Assembly: GCA_012511485.1 (NCBI GenBank)
Contig: JAAZFZ010000300.1
Coordinates: 1 to 6,979, forward strand
Length of the DNA stretch: 6,979 bases
Source: Clostridiales bacterium
GTDB taxonomy: Bacteria > Bacillota > Clostridia > Oscillospirales > Acutalibacteraceae
Reading direction: 5' to 3'
Shown here: positions 1-5,329 of the stretch, piece by piece
Position numbering within the stretch: the stretch's first letter is position 1
Layout of the letters: every line of letters starts with the position of its first letter
Notes under the pieces: model-generated
Database searches by the model: none
Told to the model about the DNA's origin: nothing
The model's input: the letters and a program-made list of their open reading frames with translations, nothing else
Position numbers and translations under genes: made by a program

Positions 1-1
1 C

Positions 2-166
2 TGGGTTGCAAAAGAAGAGCGCCGTGTCAACGCCAATAGTCTTTTGGGTGTTTTCTCATCAGGCATTATGGTTGGCACACAAATCAGAATTATTGCAGGC
101 GTCGCAGATGTAGAGCAGGCTTTTGATGAGCTGGTCAAGCTTATCAATTCAGGTTTTGCCGAGTAA
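2..166 (+). CDS. HPr-family phosphocarrier protein, C-terminal part (5' end outside window)
   Basis: An open frame runs from the left edge to TAA at 164-166 and gives 54 residues. They align with the C-terminal two thirds of HPr/Crh. The stretch RRVNANSLLGVFSSGI matches the region around regulatory Ser46 of HPr (KSIMGVMSLGI in Bacillus), with the serine as visible residue 13. The rest (IRIIAGVADVEQAFDELVKLI, in part) fits the last strand and helix, ending in a usual GF-x-E tail. HPr carries phosphate in the sugar phosphotransferase system; its Ser46 form, made by HPr kinase, mediates carbon catabolite control. The N-terminus with the His15 site is not in the window, so a PTS carrier cannot be told from a Crh-like regulator. 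In Clostridia an HPr-like gene often ends an hprK-murB-rapZ-yvcK-whiA cluster near uvrC, which fits the next gene. An independent transcription unit ends right after it. Confidence 0.85.
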   Translation, partial: WVAKEERRVNANSLLGVFSSGIMVGTQIRIIAGVADVEQAFDELVKLINSGFAE

Positions 167-190
167 TTTTGCAGCTTTTATATGATTTTC

Positions 191-224
191 AGGCTCGCAT
201 TTATGCGAGCCTTTTATCTTTTTT
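191..224 (+). terminator. intrinsic terminator after the HPr gene
   Basis: AGGCTCGCAT (191-200) is followed after two bases by its exact complement ATGCGAGCCT (203-212), giving a GC-rich stem of 9-10 bp with a tiny loop. The tract TTTTATCTTTTTT follows directly. It starts 25 nt after the HPr stop codon, so it closes that transcript and isolates uvrC. Confidence 0.92.
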
Positions 225-257
225 CGTTTGACTTCTTCGTCAAGCAGAAAAAACCGC

Positions 258-287
258 TTGCTGTTCAAAGAATGAATAATATATAAT
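258..287 (+). promoter_or_regulatory. likely sigma-A promoter of uvrC
   Basis: A -35-like TTGCTG at 258-263 and a perfect TATAAT at 282-287 are separated by 18 bp, which predicts a start near 294 and a leader of about 50 nt before the uvrC TTG. It lies between the HPr terminator and uvrC, where a promoter is needed. The -35 matches four of six consensus bases. Confidence 0.6.
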
Positions 288-345
288 ATTAACGATGGGG
301 CGGGTATTCGTTTCAGACGGGAAACAAAAGTAAAGGGGTGATATT

Positions 346-2175
346 TTGAACGAAAAACTAAGGACTTTGAGAAAAAAGGCTATGAATCTTCCGCTGACAC
401 CGGGAGTTTATATAATGAAGGATTCAAAGGGCAGAGTAATATATGTTGGTAAGGCAAAGGCACTAAAAAACAGAGTCAGCCAGTATTTCGGCTCTCAGAA
501 TAATCATCAAATAAAAGTTATAAAAATGGTCGAGAATGTTGCGGATTTTGATTATGTTCTCTGCGACAGCGAGTTCGAGGCTCTTGTTCTCGAATGCAGC
601 CTCATAAAGCACCACAGCCCGAAATACAATATTCTGCTCAAGGATGACAAGGGATATAATTATATAAAAGTGACAAACGGTGAATGGAGAACCATATCCG
701 CCGTCAAGCAAAAGCTCAATGACGGCGCAGAGTATATCGGACCATACACCGGCTCATATACAGTAACCTCTGCAGTCGATGAAGCGCTAAAAATATTCAG
801 GCTTCCACAGTGCTCAAAATCCTTCCCGCGGGACTGCGGCAAGAGCCGCCCTTGCCTGAATTACTTTATTAACCAGTGCTGTGCTCCCTGCTCGGGCAAG
901 GTAAGTCATGAGCAGTATAGCGAAGCTGTAAACGATGCGATTGATTTTATTAAAGGAGGCAGCGCCGCCGCTCTTAGGGATTTGCATAAACGAATGGAGG
1001 AGGCCGCAGAGGGTCTTGATTTTGAGAGAGCTGCAAGGATGCGTGACAGGATAGCGGCAATAAAAAAGCTCAATGAAAAGCAAAAGGTTGTTTCAACAGG
1101 CTCAAAGGTAATGGATGTCTTTGCAGTGGCGGAGGAAAAGGAAAAGGCGTGTCTGACAGTTCTCCGCTTTGATGAGGGCAGGCTTTATGACAGTGAGCAC
1201 TTCATTATCGAACGCCCCGAAAACCCCTCAGAGGCACGCAGGGAGCTTATCCGCGGCTTTTATTCAATCAGAGAAAAGGTTCCCCCGAAAATCTGCATTG
1301 ATGCAGAGGTTGAGGATACCCAACTTATTACGCAATGGCTCTCATCCCTTGCGGGCAGAAAGGTGAACCTTGTTGTGCCACAGAGAGGGGAACAGGCACA
1401 GCTTGTTGAAATGTGCAGAAAAAACGCCGCTGAGAAGCTTGCGCAGACAGTCGGAAGGGCAGGCAGGGAAACGGCAGCACTTGACGAGCTGGCAAAGCTT
1501 CTGGGACTCAGCTCGCCTCCTGAATATATCGAGGCATATGATATCTCCCACACAGCGGGCAGCGACAATGTTGGCGGCATGGTGGTTTACAAAAACGGTG
1601 CCCCTCTTAAATCCTCTTACAGACGGTTTGCAATAAAAGGCTTTTCGGGGCAGGATGATTATGCCTCGATGAGCGAGGTGCTTACAAGAAGATTTCAGCG
1701 TTATGTTGATGAGGGCGAAAGTGAAAGCGGTTTTGGCAAATTGCCCGATTTGATTCTGCTCGACGGTGGGCAGGGGCAGCTTCATGCCGTTTTGCCCGTA
1801 CTCAAACAGTTCGGTCTCAACATACCCGTGTTCGGAATGGTTAAGGACAGCAGCCACCGCACCCGTGCCATAGCCTCCGACGGGGGAGAGATAGCAATTA
1901 ATTCAAAGCGTCAGGCGTTCACGCTTGTTTCGGGTATTCAGCAGGAGGTTCACAGATATTCCGTTGAGTATCACCGAAAAAAGCATAAGAGCTCAAGCCT
2001 TTCAACCACTCTGACCTCAATTGAGGGTATAGGCGAAACAAGGGCAAAGGCTCTTTTGCGCCATTTCAAAACCCTCAAGGCCATAGCTCAGGCAGATATT
2101 GAGGATTTGAAAAAGGTAAAGGGAATGAACGAAAAGGCTGCGAACGCAGTATACACGGCATTCAGAGAAGAATAA
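346..2175 (+). CDS. uvrC: UvrABC system protein C, excinuclease subunit
   Basis: UvrC makes both incisions flanking a lesion in nucleotide excision repair, acting with UvrA and UvrB in the cytoplasm. The 609-residue length is normal. Domains in order: an N-terminal GIY-YIG nuclease (about 18-95; PGVY at 19-22, YVGKA at 33-37, R43, E78) for the 3' cut; four cysteines at 156, 170, 178 and 182 at the positions expected for the UvrC iron-sulfur cluster; a UVR motif (about 207-242) that contacts UvrB; an RNase H-like nuclease for the 5' cut with D399 (EAYDISH), D438, D473 (LLDGGQGQL) and H536 (EVHRYS), matching the E. coli catalytic set; and a tandem helix-hairpin-helix (about 556-607) for DNA binding. 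The start is TTG, chosen because AGGGGTG at 334-340 sits 5 nt upstream and the N-terminus aligns with the family. All key residues are present, so the protein should be active. No terminator is visible after it. Confidence 0.98.
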   Translation: MNEKLRTLRKKAMNLPLTPGVYIMKDSKGRVIYVGKAKALKNRVSQYFGSQNNHQIKVIKMVENVADFDYVLCDSEFEALVLECSLIKHHSPKYNILLKDDKGYNYIKVTNGEWRTISAVKQKLNDGAEYIGPYTGSYTVTSAVDEALKIFRLPQCSKSFPRDCGKSRPCLNYFINQCCAPCSGKVSHEQYSEAVNDAIDFIKGGSAAALRDLHKRMEEAAEGLDFERAARMRDRIAAIKKLNEKQKVVSTGSKVMDVFAVAEEKEKACLTVLRFDEGRLYDSEHFIIERPENPSEARRELIRGFYSIREKVPPKICIDAEVEDTQLITQWLSSLAGRKVNLVVPQRGEQAQLVEMCRKNAAEKLAQTVGRAGRETAALDELAKLLGLSSPPEYIEAYDISHTAGSDNVGGMVVYKNGAPLKSSYRRFAIKGFSGQDDYASMSEVLTRRFQRYVDEGESESGFGKLPDLILLDGGQGQLHAVLPVLKQFGLNIPVFGMVKDSSHRTRAIASDGGEIAINSKRQAFTLVSGIQQEVHRYSVEYHRKKHKSSSLSTTLTSIEGIGETRAKALLRHFKTLKAIAQADIEDLKKVKGMNEKAANAVYTAFREE

Positions 2176-2218
2176 AACAAATATACGGAAAATATACGTG
2201 TGTAAAAGTACAAATGGC

Positions 2219-2248
2219 TTGACAATATACCGCAAAAAATGGGATAAT
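2219..2248 (+). promoter_or_regulatory. strong extended -10 promoter for rsmD-coaD
   Basis: A perfect -35 TTGACA at 2219-2224 is followed, with an 18-bp spacer, by GATAAT at 2243-2248. The bases TGg precede it (2240-2242), forming an extended -10. The predicted start is near 2255, about 30 nt before the rsmD ATG. It lies in the 109-bp gap after uvrC, so the rsmD-coaD group probably has its own promoter, with possible read-through from uvrC because I see no terminator between them. Confidence 0.75.
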
Positions 2249-2284
2249 ATATAATATGGAAGAAAACTGTAACGGGGTATTAAG

Positions 2285-2833
2285 ATGAGAGTTATAACCG
2301 GCTCCGCCAGAGGGAGAACACTGCAGACCCTTTCGGGCGAGGATGTGCGCCCGACTGTTGACAGGGTTAAGGAAGCTGTTTTCAGCATAATTCAGTTTGA
2401 AATAGAGGGCAGGAGAGTTCTTGATTTGTTCGGCGGCTCCGGTCAGATGGGCATAGAGGCTCTGAGCAGGGGCGCAGAATCCTGCATTTTTACGGATATT
2501 GACCGAAACGCCGTTGATGTGATAAAAGCAAATCTAAAAACCACCGGCCTTTCTGATAAAGCTCAGGTAATTCAGGCAGATGCCATCTCCTTTCTTAAAA
2601 ATAATCAGCAGAGTTTTGACATAGTATTTCTTGACCCTCCTTATTCAGCGGGGCTTATGCAGAAGGTCTTGCCCCTTGCCGCCGCAAGAACGGCGAAAGG
2701 CGGAGTGATAGTTTGTGAATCGCCCTTAAAAGAGGAGCTACCGGAAAATGCAGGCGGTATGTCGATTTACAGGAGCTATAAGTACGGCAAAACAAAAATT
2801 ACAGTTTATAGGCCGACTGAAATTCAGAGTTAG
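2285..2833 (+). CDS. rsmD: 16S rRNA (guanine(966)-N2)-methyltransferase
   Basis: RsmD methylates N2 of G966 in 16S rRNA on the assembling small subunit, using S-adenosylmethionine. The 182-residue length is typical. Visible hallmarks: the family N-terminus MRVITGSARGRTL, RPTVDRVKEAVFSII (22-36), the SAM-binding motif I DLFGGSGQMGIEALSRGAE (47-65), an acidic residue pair TDID after the second strand (70-73), and the amino-methyltransferase catalytic motif DPPY at 117-120. The start ATG has GGGGT at 2274-2278, 6 nt upstream. It is the first gene of a unit with coaD (16 nt gap), the same pairing as ylbH-ylbI in Bacillus and common across bacteria. Nothing is missing or broken. Confidence 0.96.
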   Translation: MRVITGSARGRTLQTLSGEDVRPTVDRVKEAVFSIIQFEIEGRRVLDLFGGSGQMGIEALSRGAESCIFTDIDRNAVDVIKANLKTTGLSDKAQVIQADAISFLKNNQQSFDIVFLDPPYSAGLMQKVLPLAAARTAKGGVIVCESPLKEELPENAGGMSIYRSYKYGKTKITVYRPTEIQS

Positions 2834-2849
2834 TTAGGTGGAGTTGGAA

Positions 2850-3344
2850 TTGAAGATAGCAATTTGTCCCGGCAGCTTTGACCCCATTACTCAAGGGCAT
2901 CTCGACATAATCAGGCGTACGGCAAAGATGTTTGATAAGGTAATAGTTGTTGTAATGGTTAACTACCACAAAAAAACAAGCACCTTTACCGCTCAGGAGC
3001 GCAAAAATATGATTGAGCGCTGCACACAGGGCATGACAAATGTGGTTGTTGATACTTATGTAGGGCTTCTGGCGGAATACGCTAAAAAACATAATGCAAT
3101 AGCAGTCGTTAAAGGCCTTAGGGCGGTATCGGATTTTGAGGATGAATTTCAGCAGGCATTGACAAACAGAAAGCTTAACCCTGATATGGAAACGATTTTT
3201 GTCACAGCAGAGGCCGAGTATATGTTTTTGTCCTCAAGCGTTGTCAAACAGGTTTGCGAGTTCGGCGGCAGCATTGCCGAATTTGTTCCATCTGAAATCC
3301 ATGACGATATTGTTAAGAGAATACAAGCTAATAAAAAATTTTAA
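2850..3344 (+). CDS. coaD: phosphopantetheine adenylyltransferase
   Basis: CoaD transfers AMP from ATP to 4'-phosphopantetheine, giving dephospho-CoA, the penultimate step of coenzyme A synthesis. With the TTG at 2850 as start the protein has 164 residues and begins MKIAICPGSFDP, exactly where the family begins. The ribosome binding site AGGTGGAG (2835-2842) then lies 7 nt upstream. The in-frame GTG at 2838 would add four residues but lies inside that site, so I reject it. Nucleotidyltransferase motifs: TQGH at 14-17 (the T/HxGH signature), K42, KGLRAVSDFEDE (88-99, with R91) and FLSSSVVK (126-133, the ISSTxVR-type motif). Length and motifs match E. coli CoaD closely. It lies 16 nt after rsmD and 24 nt before the next gene, so the three are probably co-transcribed. 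Confidence 0.96.
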   Translation: MKIAICPGSFDPITQGHLDIIRRTAKMFDKVIVVVMVNYHKKTSTFTAQERKNMIERCTQGMTNVVVDTYVGLLAEYAKKHNAIAVVKGLRAVSDFEDEFQQALTNRKLNPDMETIFVTAEAEYMFLSSSVVKQVCEFGGSIAEFVPSEIHDDIVKRIQANKKF

Positions 3345-3368
3345 CCATTGACGAGAGGATGTGTCAGC

Positions 3369-4064
3369 ATGGCTATGGGCGTTGATGATATGGATATGAG
3401 CGTCAATATTGATGATTTGCTTGAAAAGATTGAGGATATCCTTGACAGCGGCACAAGCATTGCATTTATGAACAAAACAGTTGTCGATGTCAGGGCTATC
3501 AGAACCTGCATTGAGGATATCCGCCTTAATATGCCGACGGTCATTGAGAATGCCTACAATATCACCGCCGACAGGAGCAGGATAATCGCTGACGCGAAAG
3601 CGCAGGCGGAAGAAACCGTAGCAACCGCCAGGAAGAAGGCGGAGGCTCTCACCGGCAAGGCAAAGACGAAGGTCGATGAGTACCTGTCTAAGTCGGAGGA
3701 ATACTCCGCAAGAGTTATGACTCAGGCAGAAACAGATGCGCAGAATACTTTGAAGCAAGCGCAGGAGCAGGCGTCAAAGCTCATTGATGAGCATGAAATT
3801 ACCCGCCAGGCAAAGAGCTATGCGGCTCAGATAAGGAAAAACGCAGAGGATGAAAAGGCAGTTATACTCAATGAGGCAAAGCAGACCGCCGATGAAATTA
3901 TGGCAAGGGCACAAAAATGGTCAAATGAAATCAGAGTGGCGGCAAGTGGCTTTGTTGATGATATCATTAAAGATACCGAGTCCTCGCTTGCCAACAGCAT
4001 CAATGAAATCCGCTCCGCAAAGCAAAGCCTGCATTCAGCTATTAAGAATAACGAAAAGAACTAA
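3369..4064 (+). CDS. coiled-coil protein of a clostridial coaD-linked family, function unknown
   Basis: This 231-residue soluble protein has no signal peptide or membrane segment. An acidic N-terminal part (1-28) leads to a conserved-looking block around VVDVRAIRTCIEDIRLNMPTVIENA (about 38-62, with the core IRLNMP at 51-56). A long alanine/glutamate/lysine-rich helix follows (about 63-187) with repeated AxxxAE-type heptads, then a shorter amphipathic C-terminal helix. Such proteins occur downstream of coaD in many Clostridia. They are often labelled 'ATPase' or likened to V/F-ATPase stalk subunits or DivIVA, probably only because of the coiled coil; no nucleotide-binding motif is visible. The start is ATG 3369, with AGAGG at 3354-3358, 10 nt upstream; TTG at 3348 (seven more residues) and ATG at 3375 are alternatives. 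A scaffolding or cell-division role is a guess. Its stop codon overlaps that of the convergent membrane protein gene. Confidence 0.85.
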   Translation: MAMGVDDMDMSVNIDDLLEKIEDILDSGTSIAFMNKTVVDVRAIRTCIEDIRLNMPTVIENAYNITADRSRIIADAKAQAEETVATARKKAEALTGKAKTKVDEYLSKSEEYSARVMTQAETDAQNTLKQAQEQASKLIDEHEITRQAKSYAAQIRKNAEDEKAVILNEAKQTADEIMARAQKWSNEIRVAASGFVDDIIKDTESSLANSINEIRSAKQSLHSAIKNNEKN

Positions 4065-4903
4065 ACCTCAATTTTTTCCTGATTCCCCGATTTTTCCTGC
4101 TTGTGTGTGTTCTGATTAAGTTCACCTGAAATGCGCAGACCGTACCGAAGGCAGCACTGCTTATAATAAGGCCAAACATATGCTGTGGGAAATATAAGTG
4201 TGCAGAGCAAAAACCAAGGCAGGAAGCTTAGTTTAAACATAAATATCTTGATGCACTGCCCGTTTGTTCGGGCGGTGCTTTTTTTAATTACCTGAGCAAC
4301 CTTTGCATGCGGATTCTTAGCTAGGTAAATCGGTGATAGAAAATATCGCTGAGATACAATCATATAGAACACTACACCAATAATAAATGCCGCGGCCGAG
4401 CTGCCCAGAAGGGCAATAAGGAGGTTTATTTCAACAGTGCCCTGCGAGAGAGTTACCCAGCAGACAGTCAGAATTATTAAGCACGGCATAAGAAAAACGA
4501 AACCCCACATTAACCGCAGAAAGGTAACACTCAGCCAGAACCTAACGCTTTTAAAAGCGTTTTTGGGCGAATACCAGAACATAACCCTTGAAGCTCTGGG
4601 CCTTTTACCCCCAGCCGAGCTTAAAAACCACGCTTCACGTCCCGTTCTCAGCGGAGCCAACAGAAGAACTGTGCAGAAAAGAAACAAAGCTGCCGCAGCA
4701 AGCCTTGTGGCGGCAGGCAGCCAAATCCGCTTTGAAATCAAAAAGTCAGTAATTCCCTGAACTTCAAATAAGAGCTTGATAAGAAAACATATTCCGCCGC
4801 ATAGCCCGCTTACAGCAACACTAATTAGCATCAGGTAAACTCTGCGCAGGTTACTGCCTACAAGCATATATTTGCTTTGTAGCTTTAAACGGCCGTTTTT
4901 CAT
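4061..4903 (-). CDS. DUF975-like multi-pass membrane protein
   Basis: This 280-residue protein has about five hydrophobic segments (near 22-46, 64-84, 126-151, 160-184 and 218-246) and so should sit in the cytoplasmic membrane. The part from 189 on (SPIYLAKNPHAKVAQVIKKS, then FKLSFLPWFLLC at 223-234, ending in WPYYKQC at 244-250) resembles the end of DUF975 proteins: a short amphipathic helix with spaced Ser/Lys, the LSFxxW motif, and a Pro-Tyr turn before the cytoplasmic tail. The tail is hydrophilic and carries a small near-repeat (QEKSGN then QEKIEV, 269-280). The function of DUF975 is not known; no catalytic motif is visible. The start ATG has GGGGGTG at 4915-4909, 5 nt upstream on the coding strand. 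It is a single gene between a convergent neighbour and a long intergenic region. Confidence 0.85.
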   Translation of the reverse strand: MKNGRLKLQSKYMLVGSNLRRVYLMLISVAVSGLCGGICFLIKLLFEVQGITDFLISKRIWLPAATRLAAAALFLFCTVLLLAPLRTGREAWFLSSAGGKRPRASRVMFWYSPKNAFKSVRFWLSVTFLRLMWGFVFLMPCLIILTVCWVTLSQGTVEINLLIALLGSSAAAFIIGVVFYMIVSQRYFLSPIYLAKNPHAKVAQVIKKSTARTNGQCIKIFMFKLSFLPWFLLCTLIFPTAYVWPYYKQCCLRYGLRISGELNQNTHKQEKSGNQEKIEV

Positions 4904-4953
4904 TGAATCACCCCCGTAAATGCAATCAGTTTTATTTTGCCATCTTTTGGGGT

Positions 4954-4982
4954 ATTATATACAGCTTTATTAACGCTTTTGA
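4954..4982 (-). promoter_or_regulatory. possible promoter of the DUF975-like gene
   Basis: On the - strand a perfect TATAAT lies at 4959-4954, about 50 nt before the ATG. The -35 region at a 17-bp spacing (TCAAAA) matches only three of six bases. If used, it probably needs an activator or another sigma factor. Confidence 0.35.
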
Positions 4983-5020
4983 CCACAGGGCAATTTAAGT
5001 AGCACGACTTATTCGGATAA

Positions 5021-5036
5021 TTTGACTTATGTCAAA
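5021..5036. promoter_or_regulatory. 16-bp perfect palindrome, candidate operator
   Basis: TTTGAC (5021-5026) and GTCAAA (5031-5036) are exact complements around TTAT. The TTGAC-N4-GTCAA layout has the spacing of Crp/Fnr-type operators, but I cannot name the protein. It lies about 120 bp upstream of the DUF975-like start codon and 46 bp upstream of the -35 of the candidate sRNA promoter, so it could serve either side. It has no T-run and a 4-nt AT-rich centre, so it is not a terminator. Confidence 0.45.
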
Positions 5037-5081
5037 AAATCTACATTAAATTTGTGCACAATGAAAAATATAATTTATGTG

Positions 5082-5110
5082 TTGCATAATTTAATTAAAT
5101 ATGATATTAT
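5082..5110 (+). promoter_or_regulatory. extended -10 promoter of a candidate small RNA
   Basis: TTGCAT (5082-5087), a 17-bp spacer and TATTAT (5105-5110) preceded by TGa (5102-5104) form a plausible sigma-A promoter with an extended -10. The predicted start is near 5117. The surroundings are very AT-rich, which raises the chance of an accidental match. A matching terminator about 120 nt downstream supports it. Confidence 0.5.
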
Positions 5111-5131
5111 ATATATAATAACAAATATTTA

Positions 5132-5139
5132 TTGTCGAA
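5132..5139 (+). promoter_or_regulatory. exact Spo0A box
   Basis: TTGTCGAA is the consensus binding octamer of Spo0A, the master regulator of sporulation entry in Bacilli and Clostridia. It lies just downstream of the predicted sRNA start site, a position where bound Spo0A would repress, and about 230 bp from the DUF975-like start codon. A single octamer can occur by chance. Confidence 0.45.
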
Positions 5140-5195
5140 CGATTCACTTCTTAATAACTTTTTCATGACAAATTCTGAAATTTCTCCTCCTCCGT

Positions 5196-5240
5196 GAGGC
5201 GCATTGTATGTGAGGCCGCATACAATGCGTCTTTTCTTTT
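5196..5240 (+). terminator. intrinsic terminator on the + strand (candidate sRNA end)
   Basis: CGCATTGTATG (5200-5210) and CATACAATGCG (5219-5229) pair perfectly over 11 bp around an 8-nt loop. Four more pairs, two of them G-U, extend the stem at the base (5196-5199 with 5230-5233). TTTTCTTTT follows at 5232-5240. The T-run is only on the + strand; on the - strand the hairpin is followed by a G-rich stretch, so it ends a rightward transcript. Confidence 0.75.
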
Positions 5241-5246
5241 CAGGTG

Positions 5247-5278
5247 AAAAAAAACATCCCGGCAAATGAGGGATGTTT
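5247..5278 (-). terminator. intrinsic terminator of the SDR-leuB transcript
   Basis: On the - strand the arms at 5278-5270 (AAACATCCC) and 5260-5252 (GGGATGTTT) form a 9-bp stem with a 9-nt loop and end in eight Ts (5254-5247, the first three in the stem). No T-run exists on the + side. It lies about 50 nt after the leuB stop codon and faces the + strand terminator just beyond it. Confidence 0.8.
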
Positions 5279-5294
5279 AGCACAAAAAACTTCA

Positions 5295-5316
5295 CGGGCG
5301 CACAATTGTGCGCCCG
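5295..5316. terminator. GC-rich 22-bp palindrome, possibly a bidirectional terminator
   Basis: CGGGCGCACAA (5295-5305) and its complement TTGTGCGCCCG (5306-5316) form a perfect palindrome directly after leuB. On the + strand CAC and then TTTTTATTTTTT follow; on the - strand TGAAG and then TTTTTT follow. It could back up the terminators of both convergent transcripts. The stem has almost no loop, so the tip must open by about two base pairs on each side. Confidence 0.6.
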
Positions 5317-5329
5317 CACTTTTTATTTT

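Larger units (their letters stand above)
5117..5240 (+). ncRNA. candidate small RNA of about 120 nt
   Basis: A transcript from the promoter at 5082-5110 would run to the + strand terminator ending at 5240. It has no credible reading frame: the only ATG (5165) opens ten codons with no ribosome binding site. Unpaired sequence just before the terminator stem is TCTCCTCCTCC (5183-5193), complementary to Shine-Dalgarno sequences, a layout known from CU-rich Firmicute sRNAs such as RsaE/RoxS. A Spo0A box falls at about +16 to +23. No gene follows on this strand before the leu genes, which come from the other direction, so the terminator otherwise lacks a transcript to end. Existence, ends and function are inferred; I do not recognise a known RNA family. 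Confidence 0.4.
4904..5329. other. 426-bp intergenic region without a supported protein gene
   Basis: The stretch between the DUF975-like gene and leuB, both on the - strand, holds in order: the membrane gene's leader and possible promoter, the 16-bp palindrome, a very AT-rich segment (about 5040-5130) with a short palindrome TTGTGCACAA at 5052-5061, the candidate sRNA promoter, the Spo0A box, the sRNA body and terminator, and the leu terminators. The short frames here lack well-placed ribosome binding sites. Confidence 0.8.

Noticed and set aside
1342..1857. 171-codon open frame on the - strand inside uvrC
   Set aside because: It is a shadow of a well-supported uvrC frame, with no ribosome binding site or recognisable protein features.
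2179..2198. Direct repeat AAATATACG (2179-2187 and 2190-2198) after uvrC
   Set aside because: It is short and AT-rich, with neither hairpin geometry nor further copies. It could be a regulatory half-site pair but nothing else supports this.
3348..3368. TTG at 3348 as start of the coiled-coil gene
   Set aside because: It would begin three bases after the coaD stop codon without a ribosome binding site; AGAGG at 3354-3358 fits the ATG at 3369 instead.
3481..3488. TTGTCGAT, one base from a Spo0A box
   Set aside because: It lies inside the coiled-coil gene and is an imperfect match, so it is most likely coding sequence only.
4437..4760. 107-codon + strand frame inside the DUF975-like gene
   Set aside because: Its translation is basic and low in structure, as expected for the antisense of a membrane protein gene. 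The - strand frame has a strong ribosome binding site and coherent membrane segments.
5030..5035. Perfect TTGACA on the - strand as a -35 box for the DUF975-like gene
   Set aside because: No -10-like hexamer lies 16-18 bp downstream on that strand. The match is explained by the palindrome it belongs to.
5107..5166. A 19-codon - strand frame beginning MKKLLRSESF, rich in leucine (5 of 19), near leuB, after a GGAGGAGG motif
   Set aside because: The purine-rich motif lies about 17 nt before the ATG, too far for a normal ribosome binding site. The frame is downstream of leuB rather than ahead of the leu genes, so it cannot be a leucine leader peptide for this operon. Its extended 70-residue version runs through two terminator hairpins.
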